A stretch of DNA of 53,783 bases from Actinomadura sp. HBU206391 (GCF_014323665.1 NZ_JABVEB010000028.1:1-53783); one strand, 5' to 3'. Counted from the stretch's first letter, positions 23,802 to 33,560 are shown. Notes: generated by a model from the letters alone, not told the origin. Translations and numbers: made by a program.

Positions 23802-25981
23802 GCGAGGTCCTTCTCAGCGTCATCGTCCCCGCTTACAAGGTCGCCGGATACCTCCGGGAGTGCCTCGACTCGGTCCTCGCCCATCCGGGCGACGACATCG
23901 AGCTCATCACGATCGACGACCGCTCGCCGGACGGCTGCGGCGCGATCATGGACGAGTACGCGGCGCGCGACCCCCGGGTCCGGGTACGGCACATGGAAGA
24001 GAACGTCGGCCTGGGCGAGGCCCGCAACATCGGGCTCGAACTCGCACGCGGCGAGTACGTCTGGTTCGTCGACGGCGACGACTGGCTGCCCGACGGCTCG
24101 ATCCAGGCGATCACCCGGCGCCTCCGCGAGACCCGCCCGGACATGCTGGGCTTCGACCACTCGCGTGCCTACTGGGACGGCCGGGTGACGCGCAGCGCCC
24201 ACCGCAAGGTGTTCAAGAACCTGCCGGAATCGGGCGTCTTCACGATGCGCGAGCGGCCGAGCGTCATGGACTTCCTGATGATCGTCTGCAACAAGGCGAT
24301 CCGGCGGGAGTTCCTGCTCGAGCTCGGGCTGCGGTTCGGCGGTGGCTACTACGAGGACATCAACGTCACCTACCCGGTGCTGATGGCCGCCGAGCGCATC
24401 ACGCTGCTCGACCGGGTGTGCTACTTCTACCGCCAGCGGCGGCGCGGCTCGATCACGAAGACCGTCGGCAAGCGGCACTTCGAGGTCTTCCCGCAGTACG
24501 ATCGGATCTTCGCCTTCATGGACGAGCGCGGCGCCGAGGTCGACGAGTTCCGCAAGGCGATGTTCAACCGGATGTTCTGGCACCTGTTCATCATCTTCGG
24601 CCATGGCGAACGCGTGCACCGGTCCGACCGGCACGAGTTCTTCCGGCAGATGGCGCAGTGCTACCGCAAGTACAAGCCCAAGGGCTACCGGCCCCCGGGC
24701 GGCGTGACGGGCGTGCGCCTGCGGCTGGTCGAGCGGGGTTCGTACCGCCTGTTCGTGGCGTTCCGGCGGGTCAACCTGGTCCGCGTCACCGTCGGCAAGC
24801 TGCTCGCCGGCGTGCGCGGCACGGGCCGACGCGTGATCAAGGACGCCAAGGCCAGATACCGCAGGCTCTACTACCGGGTCCAGCTCCGCCTTCCCATGGA
24901 CCCGAAGCTCGCGGTCTACAGCGCCTACTGGAACCGCGGCTATGCCTGCAATCCGCGCGCGATCTACGAGAAGGCCCGTGAGCTCGCCCCCGACGTTCGG
25001 GGCGTGTGGGTGGTCAACAAGAACGGCGTGAAGTCGCTGCCGGCCGGCGTCGACCACGTCATCGCCGGCTCTTTGCCCTACTACCGGCTGATGGCCAGGG
25101 CGAAGTACTTCGTCAACAACGCCAACTTCCCCAATTTCCTCGTCAAGCGCCCGGGGGCCGTGCATCTTCAGACCATGCACGGTACGCCGCTCAAGGCGAT
25201 GGGCCTCGACCAGCTCAAGTATCCGGTCGCCTCCAAGGGGACCGACTTCGACGACTTCCTGCGGCGCTCGGACCGCTGGGACTACCTGATCTCCTCGAAC
25301 CCGCTGTCCAGCGAGGCGTGGGAGCGCGCGGTCCCCTGCGACTACGAGCTGCTGGAGATCGGCTACCCGCGCAACGACCGGCTGGTCACCGCCGACGCCG
25401 CCGAGGTCGCGCGGCTGCGTACGGAACTCGGCATCCCCGAGGGCGCCACCGCGATCCTCTACGCCCCGACGCACCGGGACTACCAGCACGGATTCGAGCC
25501 GATGCTGGACATCGGCAAGGTGATGACCGAGCTCGGCCAGGATCATGTGCTGCTGCTGCGCGCGCACTACTTCTACAACGTCAAGGACGCCGCCGAGCGG
25601 TACGGATGGCCGGCCGACCGGATCATCGACGTCTCCGCCCACCCCACGGTCGAGGACCTCTGCCTTGCCTCGGACGCCCTGATCACCGACTATTCGTCGA
25701 TCATGTTCGACTACGCGAACCTGGACGACCGGCCCATCGTGATCTACGCGAACGACTGGGACACCTACCGCCGGACCCGCGGCGTCTACTTCGACCTGCC
25801 CGCCGCCCCGCCAGGCGCGGTCGCGACCACCGAGAACGAGCTGATCGAGGCGTTCCGGGCCAGGACGGCCTGGGACGGCGAGGCCGTCAAGCAGCGGGCC
25901 GAGTTCCGCCGGCGGTACTGCCCCTGGGACGACGGCCGAGCCGCCGAGCGCGCCGTCCGGCACGTGTTCCTGGAGCGATGA
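23798..25981 (+). CDS. Bifunctional GT2 glycosyltransferase / CDP-glycerol glycerophosphotransferase (TagF-like)
   Basis: 727 residues of the same design as the leftward gene at 20108, clearly a paralogue. GT2 domain, residues 6-225: SVIVPAYKVAGYLRECLDSV, ENVGLGEARNIGLELARGEY and D92-G-D94-D95 in WFVDGDDWL. TagF domain, residues 375-725: LQTMHGTPLKAMG with H461, ILYAPTHRDYQ, and LCLASDALITDYSSIMFDYA with T630. Between them is a linker with LYYRVQLRLPMDPKLAVYSA, almost identical in the leftward copy. GTG start overlaps the epimerase stop by four bases, so translation is coupled. Cytoplasmic face, wall-teichoic-acid-type polymer extension is the family role; the polymer itself is not known. Confidence 0.92.
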   Translation: MSEVLLSVIVPAYKVAGYLRECLDSVLAHPGDDIELITIDDRSPDGCGAIMDEYAARDPRVRVRHMEENVGLGEARNIGLELARGEYVWFVDGDDWLPDGSIQAITRRLRETRPDMLGFDHSRAYWDGRVTRSAHRKVFKNLPESGVFTMRERPSVMDFLMIVCNKAIRREFLLELGLRFGGGYYEDINVTYPVLMAAERITLLDRVCYFYRQRRRGSITKTVGKRHFEVFPQYDRIFAFMDERGAEVDEFRKAMFNRMFWHLFIIFGHGERVHRSDRHEFFRQMAQCYRKYKPKGYRPPGGVTGVRLRLVERGSYRLFVAFRRVNLVRVTVGKLLAGVRGTGRRVIKDAKARYRRLYYRVQLRLPMDPKLAVYSAYWNRGYACNPRAIYEKARELAPDVRGVWVVNKNGVKSLPAGVDHVIAGSLPYYRLMARAKYFVNNANFPNFLVKRPGAVHLQTMHGTPLKAMGLDQLKYPVASKGTDFDDFLRRSDRWDYLISSNPLSSEAWERAVPCDYELLEIGYPRNDRLVTADAAEVARLRTELGIPEGATAILYAPTHRDYQHGFEPMLDIGKVMTELGQDHVLLLRAHYFYNVKDAAERYGWPADRIIDVSAHPTVEDLCLASDALITDYSSIMFDYANLDDRPIVIYANDWDTYRRTRGVYFDLPAAPPGAVATTENELIEAFRARTAWDGEAVKQRAEFRRRYCPWDDGRAAERAVRHVFLER

Positions 25982-26030
25982 CCCCCGTTCTCGCGTCATC
26001 GCGGCATTCAATGATCAACAGGAGTTTGGT

Positions 26031-28898
26031 TTGCCAGAAGGGAAAGCTTTGACCCCGGTGCCGGATGTCAGCGTGGTCGTGATCGTCTACAACGACGCCG
26101 CCCGGCTGCCGGCCGCGGTGCGCTCGGTGCTGGATCAGACCCTGCGCAACCTCGAGGTCATCATCGTCGACGACGCGAGCACGGACGCCTCGCCGCGGGT
26201 GGCGGACGAGCTCGGCGCCGCCCACCCCGACCGGGTGCGGGTCATCCATCTCCCGGAGAACTCGGGCGGGTGCAGCCGCCCGCGCAACGTCGGCATCGAC
26301 AACGCGCGCGGCACGTACATCATGTTCCTCGACAGTGACGACACCTTCGACCGCAACGCCTGCATGACCCTGCTCAGCACGGCGGAGGAGACCGGCGCCG
26401 AGCTGGTGGCCGGTCTGACCGTCCGCGAGATGGTCGACACCGGCAAGGAGGTCCGCTGGTTCCCCGGGCTCTACCAGCGCAGCGCGACCTACGACTCCAT
26501 CAGGGACCACCCCGACCAGCTGTACGACATGCTGTCGACCAACAAGCTCTACCGACTCGACCTGCTCAACCGGCACAAGCTGCGGTTCCCCGAGGGCCTG
26601 CTCTACGAGGACATCCTGTTCATCGCGCACGCCTATCTCGTCGCGAACCGGATCGCGATCGTGCCGCACCGGATCTACAACTGGCGGATCGAGCGCAAGA
26701 AGGGCACGCTGTCGATCTCCAACCGGCGGGGGGACCTGCGCAACATCTCCGACCGGCTGGAGATCCACCGGCGGATCGACGCGGTCTACCGCGAGCACGG
26801 CGCCGACGACCTCAAGCTCCGCAAGGACACCCGGTTCCTCGACCACGACCTGCTGATGCACATCCGGGATCTGCCGGGTCAGAACGAGGAGTACCGGCAG
26901 AAGTTCCAGGGCATCGTGCGGGACTACCTCGCCGAGCTGGACCCGCAGGCCTACGACGACAGCCACAAGTTCAAGGCGATCGCCGGTTACCTCATGCGGG
27001 AGGGCGACATCGCCGGAGCGATGGCGGCGGCCGACTACACGCCCCCGAAGGGGCAGCGGCCGAAGATCTCCACCCCGCTGGTGGAACGCGACGGCCGCGT
27101 CTACTGGTGCGACCGTCATCTCGACACCGAAGAGGGACGCCGGATCCTCGACGTCACCGAGCTCGGGCTCCACCAGCAGCCCCTGTCCAAACTGGAGCTC
27201 GACAACACACTGACCCGGCTCGAGGCGGACGGCACCCGGCTGCGGTTGGCCGGCTCCCTGATCAACCCGATCGGCCGGATCCGCCCCGACGCCAAGCTCA
27301 AGTGCGACCTGGAGTTCTTCGACCGGCGGCGGCCCCGGCGCGCCGTACGGGTGAAGGCGCGGGCGACGCATCAGGGTGACCGGATCGGCTGGGACGCCGA
27401 GTTCGAGCCGGGCCGGTCGATGCGCCCGCTCGGTTTCATCGACCGGGTCTGGGACGTACGGGTCCACCTCACCGTCGGAGACGAGAAGATCACGTCCCGG
27501 CTCAGCACGTATGACGTCGCCCACGGCGGCGTCGCCGTCCCGTTGCGGCCCCGGCTCACCAGGCTCGCCTCCGACCACCTCGAGTCCTACGTGACCGAGC
27601 GCTCGGAGCTGGCGTTCCAGCTCGTCGAGCGCGGACGGCCGGCGCGGGCCGCGCGGGCCATCACACAGTGGATCACCGGTACCAAGGTCGGACGCAAGGT
27701 GTGGAGCGGCATCGCCGCCGGTGAGCGCTTCGCGCTCAAGGCGGCCGGCCATCCCCGGACCAAGGTGTTCGTCTACGGGACGTTGCTCCGGCGGCTGCCG
27801 ATCCGCAAGCGGACCATCGTCTTCGAAAGCGACCTCGGCCGCGAGTACGGCGGCAACCCGAAGTACATCCACGAGGAGCTGCGCCGTTCCGGTGCGCCGT
27901 ACAAGCCGGTCTGGTCCTACAGCGGCAGCACCCGCGGGTTCCCCAAGGGGACGAAGCTGGTCAAGCGGGGCTCGTGGGCCTACCACCGGGCGCTGGCCCA
28001 GGCCGAGTTCTGGGTCGACGACGAGGGCGGCTTCCCCGTCGAGCTGGCCAAACGGCCGCGTACGACCTATGTGCAGGCCTGGCACGGCTCCGCCGTCAAG
28101 CACATGGGCCTGGACCGGCCGGACGTCAAGGCGGCCTCGCGCGGCGAGCAGCGGCGCGTGCTGGCCGAGATGGATCGGTTCGACCACATCCTCGTACGGT
28201 CCGAGCACGACGTCAGAGCCCTCACCAGCGCCTTCAAGCTGCGTGCCGAGCCGCTCCGCGGCGGCTACCCGCGCAACGACGCTCTCGTGACCGGCGGCGA
28301 CCCGGCGGAACTGGCCTCGCTGCGGGGCAAGCTGAAGCTGGACGACGACCGCCAGGTGGTGCTCTACGCGCCGACCTACCGCGAGGGCCCGAACGCCAAG
28401 CCGGTCGCGCGCTTCGAGATGCCGTTCGATCTGGAGCGGTTCGCCGCCGAGCTCGGCGACACCCATGTCCTGCTGGTGCGCCCACACCCCCAGACCGGCA
28501 TCGTCGTGCCGCCCGAGCTGCGGCACGCGGTGCGCAACGTCGCATCCCCCTACGACATCACCTCTCTCATGCTGCTCTCCGACGCTCTGATCACGGACTA
28601 CTCCCCAGTGATGTTCGACTACTCCCTGCTGGGCCGGCCGGTGGTCTTCTACACCCCCGACCTCGACGACCACGTACGGAAGGGCCGCGGGTTCTATCTG
28701 GACCTCGCCGAGCAGGCGCCGGGCCCGGTCACCCGGGATGAGGAGGCGCTGTTCGACGCCCTCCGTGACCTCGACGGGACGAAGGAGCGGTACGCGACCC
28801 GCCTCGGCGACTTCGCGAAGCGGTTCGGCGAGTACGACAGCGGCACCGCCGCCAAGTCGGTCGTCGAGCGGCTGTTCACCCCGGGGAGGACGCGGTGA
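26031..28898 (+). CDS. Large GT2 / CDP-glycerol glycerophosphotransferase fusion (955 residues)
   Basis: Residues 10-330: GT2 domain with VSVVVIVYNDAARLPAAVRS, GCSRPRNVGIDNARGTYIMF and D101-S-D103-D104. Residues 355-490: a beta-rich spacer (YWCDRHLDTEEGRRILDVTE and LTRLEADGTRLRLAGSLINP). Residues 580-950: TagF-type domain with YVQAWHGSAVKHMG (H685), VVLYAPTYREG and LMLLSDALITDYSPVMFDYS; the usual second serine of TDYSS is proline here (P859). The start is a rare TTG at 26031, set by GGAG six bases upstream; no other start with a ribosome binding site precedes the conserved region. 49 bases after the previous gene. The next gene overlaps its stop (GTGA). It probably builds or extends a glycosylated polyol-phosphate chain. 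Confidence 0.9.
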   Translation: MPEGKALTPVPDVSVVVIVYNDAARLPAAVRSVLDQTLRNLEVIIVDDASTDASPRVADELGAAHPDRVRVIHLPENSGGCSRPRNVGIDNARGTYIMFLDSDDTFDRNACMTLLSTAEETGAELVAGLTVREMVDTGKEVRWFPGLYQRSATYDSIRDHPDQLYDMLSTNKLYRLDLLNRHKLRFPEGLLYEDILFIAHAYLVANRIAIVPHRIYNWRIERKKGTLSISNRRGDLRNISDRLEIHRRIDAVYREHGADDLKLRKDTRFLDHDLLMHIRDLPGQNEEYRQKFQGIVRDYLAELDPQAYDDSHKFKAIAGYLMREGDIAGAMAAADYTPPKGQRPKISTPLVERDGRVYWCDRHLDTEEGRRILDVTELGLHQQPLSKLELDNTLTRLEADGTRLRLAGSLINPIGRIRPDAKLKCDLEFFDRRRPRRAVRVKARATHQGDRIGWDAEFEPGRSMRPLGFIDRVWDVRVHLTVGDEKITSRLSTYDVAHGGVAVPLRPRLTRLASDHLESYVTERSELAFQLVERGRPARAARAITQWITGTKVGRKVWSGIAAGERFALKAAGHPRTKVFVYGTLLRRLPIRKRTIVFESDLGREYGGNPKYIHEELRRSGAPYKPVWSYSGSTRGFPKGTKLVKRGSWAYHRALAQAEFWVDDEGGFPVELAKRPRTTYVQAWHGSAVKHMGLDRPDVKAASRGEQRRVLAEMDRFDHILVRSEHDVRALTSAFKLRAEPLRGGYPRNDALVTGGDPAELASLRGKLKLDDDRQVVLYAPTYREGPNAKPVARFEMPFDLERFAAELGDTHVLLVRPHPQTGIVVPPELRHAVRNVASPYDITSLMLLSDALITDYSPVMFDYSLLGRPVVFYTPDLDDHVRKGRGFYLDLAEQAPGPVTRDEEALFDALRDLDGTKERYATRLGDFAKRFGEYDSGTAAKSVVERLFTPGRTR

Positions 28899-29968
28899 GC
28901 GAGCAGCGTGACATCTTCCTGGTCTGCGACGCCATCGGCGGCCCGGACGACGGACGGCGAGACCTGCACCGCCTTGGCGAGCTGCTGGCCTCCAGCGGTC
29001 ACCGGGTCCGGCTGATCGCCGTCAGGGCCGGCGGTGACCGGCCCGAACCGGCCTTCGAGACGACCGTGCTCACCGCCCGGCTGCGCTTCCGGGGCGGCGG
29101 GCGGGTCATATCCCGGCTCGGCGAGATCTTCCGGTCGGCCCGGCCGGGCGGCGTGGTGATCGTGACCCATCCGGCCGCCATGGAGTGGGTCGGGCGGGCC
29201 GACACCGCCGGGCTGAAGGTCGTAGGCGTTCACCGGGTGCCCCACGCCGTCGCCGAGACGAAGCCCGGCTACGCGCAGGTCCTGCGTGATTTCGCGCGCG
29301 CCGACCGGTTTCTCGCGCTCACCAGGGAGGACGCCGACGGCTGGGCCCGGGCGGGCCTTTCCAATGCCGACGTCATCCCCGACTGGTTCGACACCGGGGC
29401 GCCTGAGCAGGCCGAGCCGGCCCCGGCCACCGGGCAGGTCGTTCTGGGGCCGAGCGTGCTGACCCATGACAAGGGCGTGGACATGCTCCTGGAGTCCTGG
29501 GCCGTCGTCGCGCGGCGGCAGCCGTCGTGGCGGCTCCGGTTCCACGGCACCGGCCCGGAGGAACCCCGGCTGCGCCGCATGGCGGCGGAGCTCGGGGTGG
29601 ACGACAGCGTCGAGTTCCACCCTGCGGCGCAGGACCCCGAGACGACGCTCTCCGAGGCGTCGATCGTCGCCCTGCCGTCCCGCGAGGAGGTCTTTCCCGA
29701 AGCTCTGCTGGCGGCGATGGGCCATGGGCTGCCGGTGGTCGCCTTCGACTGCTCGCCGGCGGTACGGGAGGTCCTCACGGGCGAGGTGGACGGTCTGCTC
29801 GTCGACCCCGGCCACACCGAGCAATTCGCGCTGGCGCTGGAGCTGCTCATGACCGACGAAGGGCTGCGCGACAAGCTCGGTCGCGGAGCGCGGGAGTCGG
29901 TACGGCGATTCTCCTCCGAGAACATCTCCGCCCGCTGGAACCGGCTGTTCACACTGCTCTTCCGCTGA
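28895..29968 (+). CDS. GT4-family glycosyltransferase
   Basis: 357 residues, one GT-B enzyme. N-terminal half: IFLVCDAIGGPDDGRRDLHR and HRVRLIAVRAGGDRPEP; C-terminal half: VVLGPSVLTHDKGVDMLLES, WRLRFHGTGPEEPRLRRMAA and the donor-site segment SREEVFPEALLAAMGHGLPV with VDGLLVDPG, the E-x7-E type pattern of GT4. GTG start overlaps the previous stop by four bases and has GGGAGG six bases upstream. Cytoplasmic. It would add a sugar to the polymer made by the flanking TagF fusions; donor unknown. Confidence 0.9.
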   Translation: MSEQRDIFLVCDAIGGPDDGRRDLHRLGELLASSGHRVRLIAVRAGGDRPEPAFETTVLTARLRFRGGGRVISRLGEIFRSARPGGVVIVTHPAAMEWVGRADTAGLKVVGVHRVPHAVAETKPGYAQVLRDFARADRFLALTREDADGWARAGLSNADVIPDWFDTGAPEQAEPAPATGQVVLGPSVLTHDKGVDMLLESWAVVARRQPSWRLRFHGTGPEEPRLRRMAAELGVDDSVEFHPAAQDPETTLSEASIVALPSREEVFPEALLAAMGHGLPVVAFDCSPAVREVLTGEVDGLLVDPGHTEQFALALELLMTDEGLRDKLGRGARESVRRFSSENISARWNRLFTLLFR

Positions 29969-30047
29969 CGGATGGCCGTCCGCGTTCCGCCCTCCCGAAT
30001 TTCCATCTCTCGTTAAAGTTGACGGGCGTTAGTCCGAAAGGGTCTGC

Positions 30048-33000
30048 ATGTCGTCACCTCGGGTCAGCATCGTCGTTCCGATTCGCGCGAACGAGCCTCA
30101 TCTGCGGGAGTGCCTTGACTCTCTCGAGGCGCAGACGCTCACCGATATCGAAGTCGTCCTCGTCGACCGTGGTGCGGCCGACACCCTCCCGGACGTCCCA
30201 GGCGACCGCTTCCGCGTGACGTCGGCGGAAGGGGCCTCCGTCGGCGCCGCCCGTGACGCGGGCACCGCGGCCGCCACCGGCGAGTTCCTCATGTTCGTGG
30301 ACGCGGGCACGGTGCTCGCCGAGGACGCCTGCGAGCGACTGGTCGGCACTCTCGACGCGACCGGCTCCGACTTCGCGGCCGGCAACGTGCACGTGCTGAC
30401 CGACGCGCGCCCGAGGCAGTCCCCGCGGCACGGCACGGCTCTCGGCCGGACGCGCAAGCGCACGCACATCAGCCGCGACCAGGATCTGTTCGCCGACTCC
30501 TCGGTGGCCGGAAAGGTCTTCCGCCGGGCCTTCTGGGACCGGCACGGCCTCGGCTTCGGCGATGGTGGCGGTCACGGCGATCTCGCGATCACACTGCCCG
30601 CTCACTTCCATGCGTCCTCGGTCGACGTGCTGCACGACCCGGTCTGCTTCGAGCGGCCCGAGACGGCGAAGCCGCCGTTCGACGACGCCGCCGCCACGGA
30701 GGCCTTCGCCGCCGCGACCAAGGCCCGAGCCTTTCTGACCGCGCGGGGGAGGGGCGGCCGCAAGCACCTGCACCACTACGACGAGGTCGCCCTGGGCGAT
30801 CTGCTCAAGTCCTTCCTCGACGCGATGCCCGACGCCGACGAGCCGCTGCGGCGCCGCATCGTAGAGCTCGCGGCCGGATTCGTCGGCGAGACCGGTCTGT
30901 CGGCGCTCGACCCGCTGCCCGCCCTGACCCGGCTCAAGTGGTACCTCGCGCACCGGGGCTTCGCCACCGAACTGGTCAAGCTCGTGCGCTTCGAGCGCGG
31001 CAAGACCAATGTCGAGATCGTCCGGCGGCGCGGCCGGCGTTATGCGCGCTACCCGTACTTCAGCCACGAGAAGATGGCGATCCCGCGCAGCGTCTACCGG
31101 GCCGGGCCGGAGCTCAACCTCCGTACCAAGGTTCACAGCCTGAGCTGGCGGGACGGAAAGCTCCAGATCGCCGGAGAGGCGCACATCCACTCGTTCAGCG
31201 AAAGGCGCCGGTGGCTGTCGCTGAAGCTGTTCGTGCTGCGGCGGGGCGGTTCCCGCCGCACCGTGGTGGTGCCCGCCCTGAGCCGGCGCAGGCCCGGCGC
31301 GGCCAAGGGCAACGACCCCTACGAGTGGGCCGGATTCGCGATCACGATCGACCCGAAGCGACTGCGGACGAAGGGCGCGTGGCGCGACGGCAACTGGGAC
31401 ATCGTGGGTGGAGTCGTGAACACCGGCGTGTTCCGCAAGGCCCGGTTGCGCGGAGGAAGCACGGGAAGCGCCGCCCACCCGCCGTACCACTATGTCGACG
31501 ATGACGTTCGGGTGATTCCCGAGCTCGCCGGCGGCCGTCTGCGGCTGCGGATCGAGACGGTCCGCGCCAAGGCCGTCGGCTGCCGCTTCGACGGCGCCGA
31601 GCTGGTCATCGAGGGTCGGCTCAGCGGCAAGTCGGCCAAGCCGTCCGCGCTGCGGCTGTCCGCGGGCCGCGACGTCGAGCCGGTCGACCTTCCGCTGACG
31701 GTCACCGGCAGCGGCGACGGCGCAACCGCCTTCGAGGCGCGGGTGGGGTCGGCCGAGCTGCCCGCCGACGGCCCGGTCAACGGCTGGAACGTCGCCGTCG
31801 TGGCCGGGAAGGAGACGCCGCGGCTCGTCATGGCCGAGGGGCTGGACGACGCCCGGTCGCTCGACGGCGACAGCGAGCTGGTCGCCGGCCGCACGTGGGA
31901 CGGTTACCTGCGGCTCTCGGCGCAGCCGGTCCGGCCGGTCACGAGCACGGTCGAGTGGCGGCCCGACGGCACCCTGGTGCTGTCCGGGGAGCACTCCGCG
32001 CTCGACTCCCGCCCGGCCGACGTCGTGCTGCGACTGCGCGGCAGGAGCCAGGAGCACCACTTCCCGGTCACGGTCGACGGCACCCGGTTCCAGGCGGAGA
32101 TCAACGTGGCGGCCGTGACATCGATGGCCGGCACGCTGCCCCTGCGAGCCGGCACGTGGGACGTGCTGTTCCGGCGGGACGTGGACGGCGCCGCCCGGGC
32201 GGTCGAGCTGGGCCGCGCCGCAGCCGAGCGGTTCCCCGCGCAGGTGGAGGTCGCCGGTCGTCGTTACACCCTCGACCATCACCGCTACGACCAGCTCCTG
32301 ATCACCGTGGGCTCCAACGTCCAGCCGGACGAGGCGCACGGCCAGCGCAAGCTCTGGGCCGCGGCCCGCGACCGTGCCGCCCGCGAAGGGCTCAAGGACG
32401 CGGTCATGTACATCAGCTACAACGGCAAGCAGTTCTCCGACAGCCCGCGGGCGATCCACACGGAGCTGATGAGCCGGGGCTCCACCCTGGAGCAGCTGTG
32501 GGAGGTCAACGACGCCCAGACCGAGGTTCCGGGCACCGTGCGGGCGATCCGCCGGCGCGGTGCGGAGTGGTACGACGCGCTGGCCAGCAGCCGCTACATC
32601 GTGAGCAACGTGCGGATGCCGGAGTTCTTCAAGCGGCGCCCCGACCAGATCCTCATCCAGGCCTGGCACGGCACCCCGCTGAAGAAGGTGGGCCGCGACG
32701 TGAAGGAGGTCCACTTCTCCTATGCACCGGGCATGGCGACGGTGAAGAAGAAGGAGACCAAGAGCGAGCCGAAACTGGCGGAGTGGAGCCACCTGATCTC
32801 GCCGAACCGGTTCAGCACCGAGATCCTCGGCCGGGCGTTCAAGGGCTCCTACGAGGAGATCCTCGAGGTCGGGTTCCCGCGCAACGACATCCTCTACAGC
32901 CCCGACGCCGACAAGATCGTGGCAGAGGTGCGGGCGCGGATCGGCATTCCCGACGGCAAGCGGGTGATCCTTTACGGTCCGACCTGGCGGGACGACCAGT

Positions 33001-33500
33001 ACTACGGCCGCGGCCGGTACAAGTTCGATCTCCAGCTCGACCTCGACGAGGCCAAGAGGCGGCTGGGCGACGACCACGTGCTGCTGATCCGCCCGCACTC
33101 GAACGTCGTCGACGCGGTGCCGGGGGCCGGGGACGGATTCGTCTACGACGTCGCCGCCTACCCCGACGTCAACGATCTGTTCCTGATCGCGGACGTGCTC
33201 ATCACCGACTACTCGTCGCTGATGTTCGACTATGCCAACACCGGACGCCCGATGCTGTTCTTCACCTACGACCTCGAGCACTACCGGGACACGCTGCGCG
33301 GCTTTTACATCGACTTCGAGAAGGAGTCCCCCGGCCCGCTGCTGCGGACCTCCGAGGAGGTCATCGACGCGCTGGTGAACATCGACCAGGTCGCGAAGGA
33401 CTACCAGGAGGCCTACGACCGGTTCGCCGAGCGGTTCTGCGACCTCGACGACGGCCGCGCCGCCGCCCGGGTGATCGAGCAGGTCTTCGAGAAGAACTGA
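30048..33500 (+). CDS. Very large GT2-like / CDP-glycerol glycerophosphotransferase fusion (1150 residues)
   Basis: Residues 5-215: a GT2-like fold (VSIVVPIRANEPHLRECLDS, SVGAARDAGTAAATGEFLMF), but the DXD position reads D85-A-G87 (MFVDAGTVL) and the upstream VDDAS-type site reads VDRGAAD, so catalysis may be lost. Residues 340-740: a long beta-rich stretch with at least two repeats of an Ig/beta-sandwich-like pattern (for example LQIAGEAHIHSF and LVIEGRLSGKSA and LVLSGEHSALDS). Residues 770-1145: a complete TagF domain (QAWHGTPLKKVG with H874, ILYGPTWRDDQ, LFLIADVLITDYSSLMFDYA with T1053). ATG at 30048 with AAAGGG upstream; 79 bases after the GT4 gene and followed by a strong terminator, so last gene of the operon. 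Confidence 0.9.
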   Translation: MSSPRVSIVVPIRANEPHLRECLDSLEAQTLTDIEVVLVDRGAADTLPDVPGDRFRVTSAEGASVGAARDAGTAAATGEFLMFVDAGTVLAEDACERLVGTLDATGSDFAAGNVHVLTDARPRQSPRHGTALGRTRKRTHISRDQDLFADSSVAGKVFRRAFWDRHGLGFGDGGGHGDLAITLPAHFHASSVDVLHDPVCFERPETAKPPFDDAAATEAFAAATKARAFLTARGRGGRKHLHHYDEVALGDLLKSFLDAMPDADEPLRRRIVELAAGFVGETGLSALDPLPALTRLKWYLAHRGFATELVKLVRFERGKTNVEIVRRRGRRYARYPYFSHEKMAIPRSVYRAGPELNLRTKVHSLSWRDGKLQIAGEAHIHSFSERRRWLSLKLFVLRRGGSRRTVVVPALSRRRPGAAKGNDPYEWAGFAITIDPKRLRTKGAWRDGNWDIVGGVVNTGVFRKARLRGGSTGSAAHPPYHYVDDDVRVIPELAGGRLRLRIETVRAKAVGCRFDGAELVIEGRLSGKSAKPSALRLSAGRDVEPVDLPLTVTGSGDGATAFEARVGSAELPADGPVNGWNVAVVAGKETPRLVMAEGLDDARSLDGDSELVAGRTWDGYLRLSAQPVRPVTSTVEWRPDGTLVLSGEHSALDSRPADVVLRLRGRSQEHHFPVTVDGTRFQAEINVAAVTSMAGTLPLRAGTWDVLFRRDVDGAARAVELGRAAAERFPAQVEVAGRRYTLDHHRYDQLLITVGSNVQPDEAHGQRKLWAAARDRAAREGLKDAVMYISYNGKQFSDSPRAIHTELMSRGSTLEQLWEVNDAQTEVPGTVRAIRRRGAEWYDALASSRYIVSNVRMPEFFKRRPDQILIQAWHGTPLKKVGRDVKEVHFSYAPGMATVKKKETKSEPKLAEWSHLISPNRFSTEILGRAFKGSYEEILEVGFPRNDILYSPDADKIVAEVRARIGIPDGKRVILYGPTWRDDQYYGRGRYKFDLQLDLDEAKRRLGDDHVLLIRPHSNVVDAVPGAGDGFVYDVAAYPDVNDLFLIADVLITDYSSLMFDYANTGRPMLFFTYDLEHYRDTLRGFYIDFEKESPGPLLRTSEEVIDALVNIDQVAKDYQEAYDRFAERFCDLDDGRAAARVIEQVFEKN

Positions 33501-33512
33501 CCGAACCTCGAC

Positions 33513-33560
33513 GGAAAGAGCCCGGGGCGGGCCCTCGAACGGCCCCCGCCGGGCTCTTCC
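33513..33560 (+). terminator. Strong GC-rich terminator after the TagF operon
   Basis: A long imperfect hairpin: GGAAAGAGCCCGG at 33513-33525 pairs with CCGGGCTCTTCC at 33549-33560 (one unpaired A), with an additional inner GC stem. It begins 12 bases after the stop at 33500. Confidence 0.8.

Noticed and set aside
25887..28673. Minus-strand open frame of about 900 codons opposite the 955-residue fusion
   Set aside because: Same antisense effect. No motifs and no ribosome binding site.
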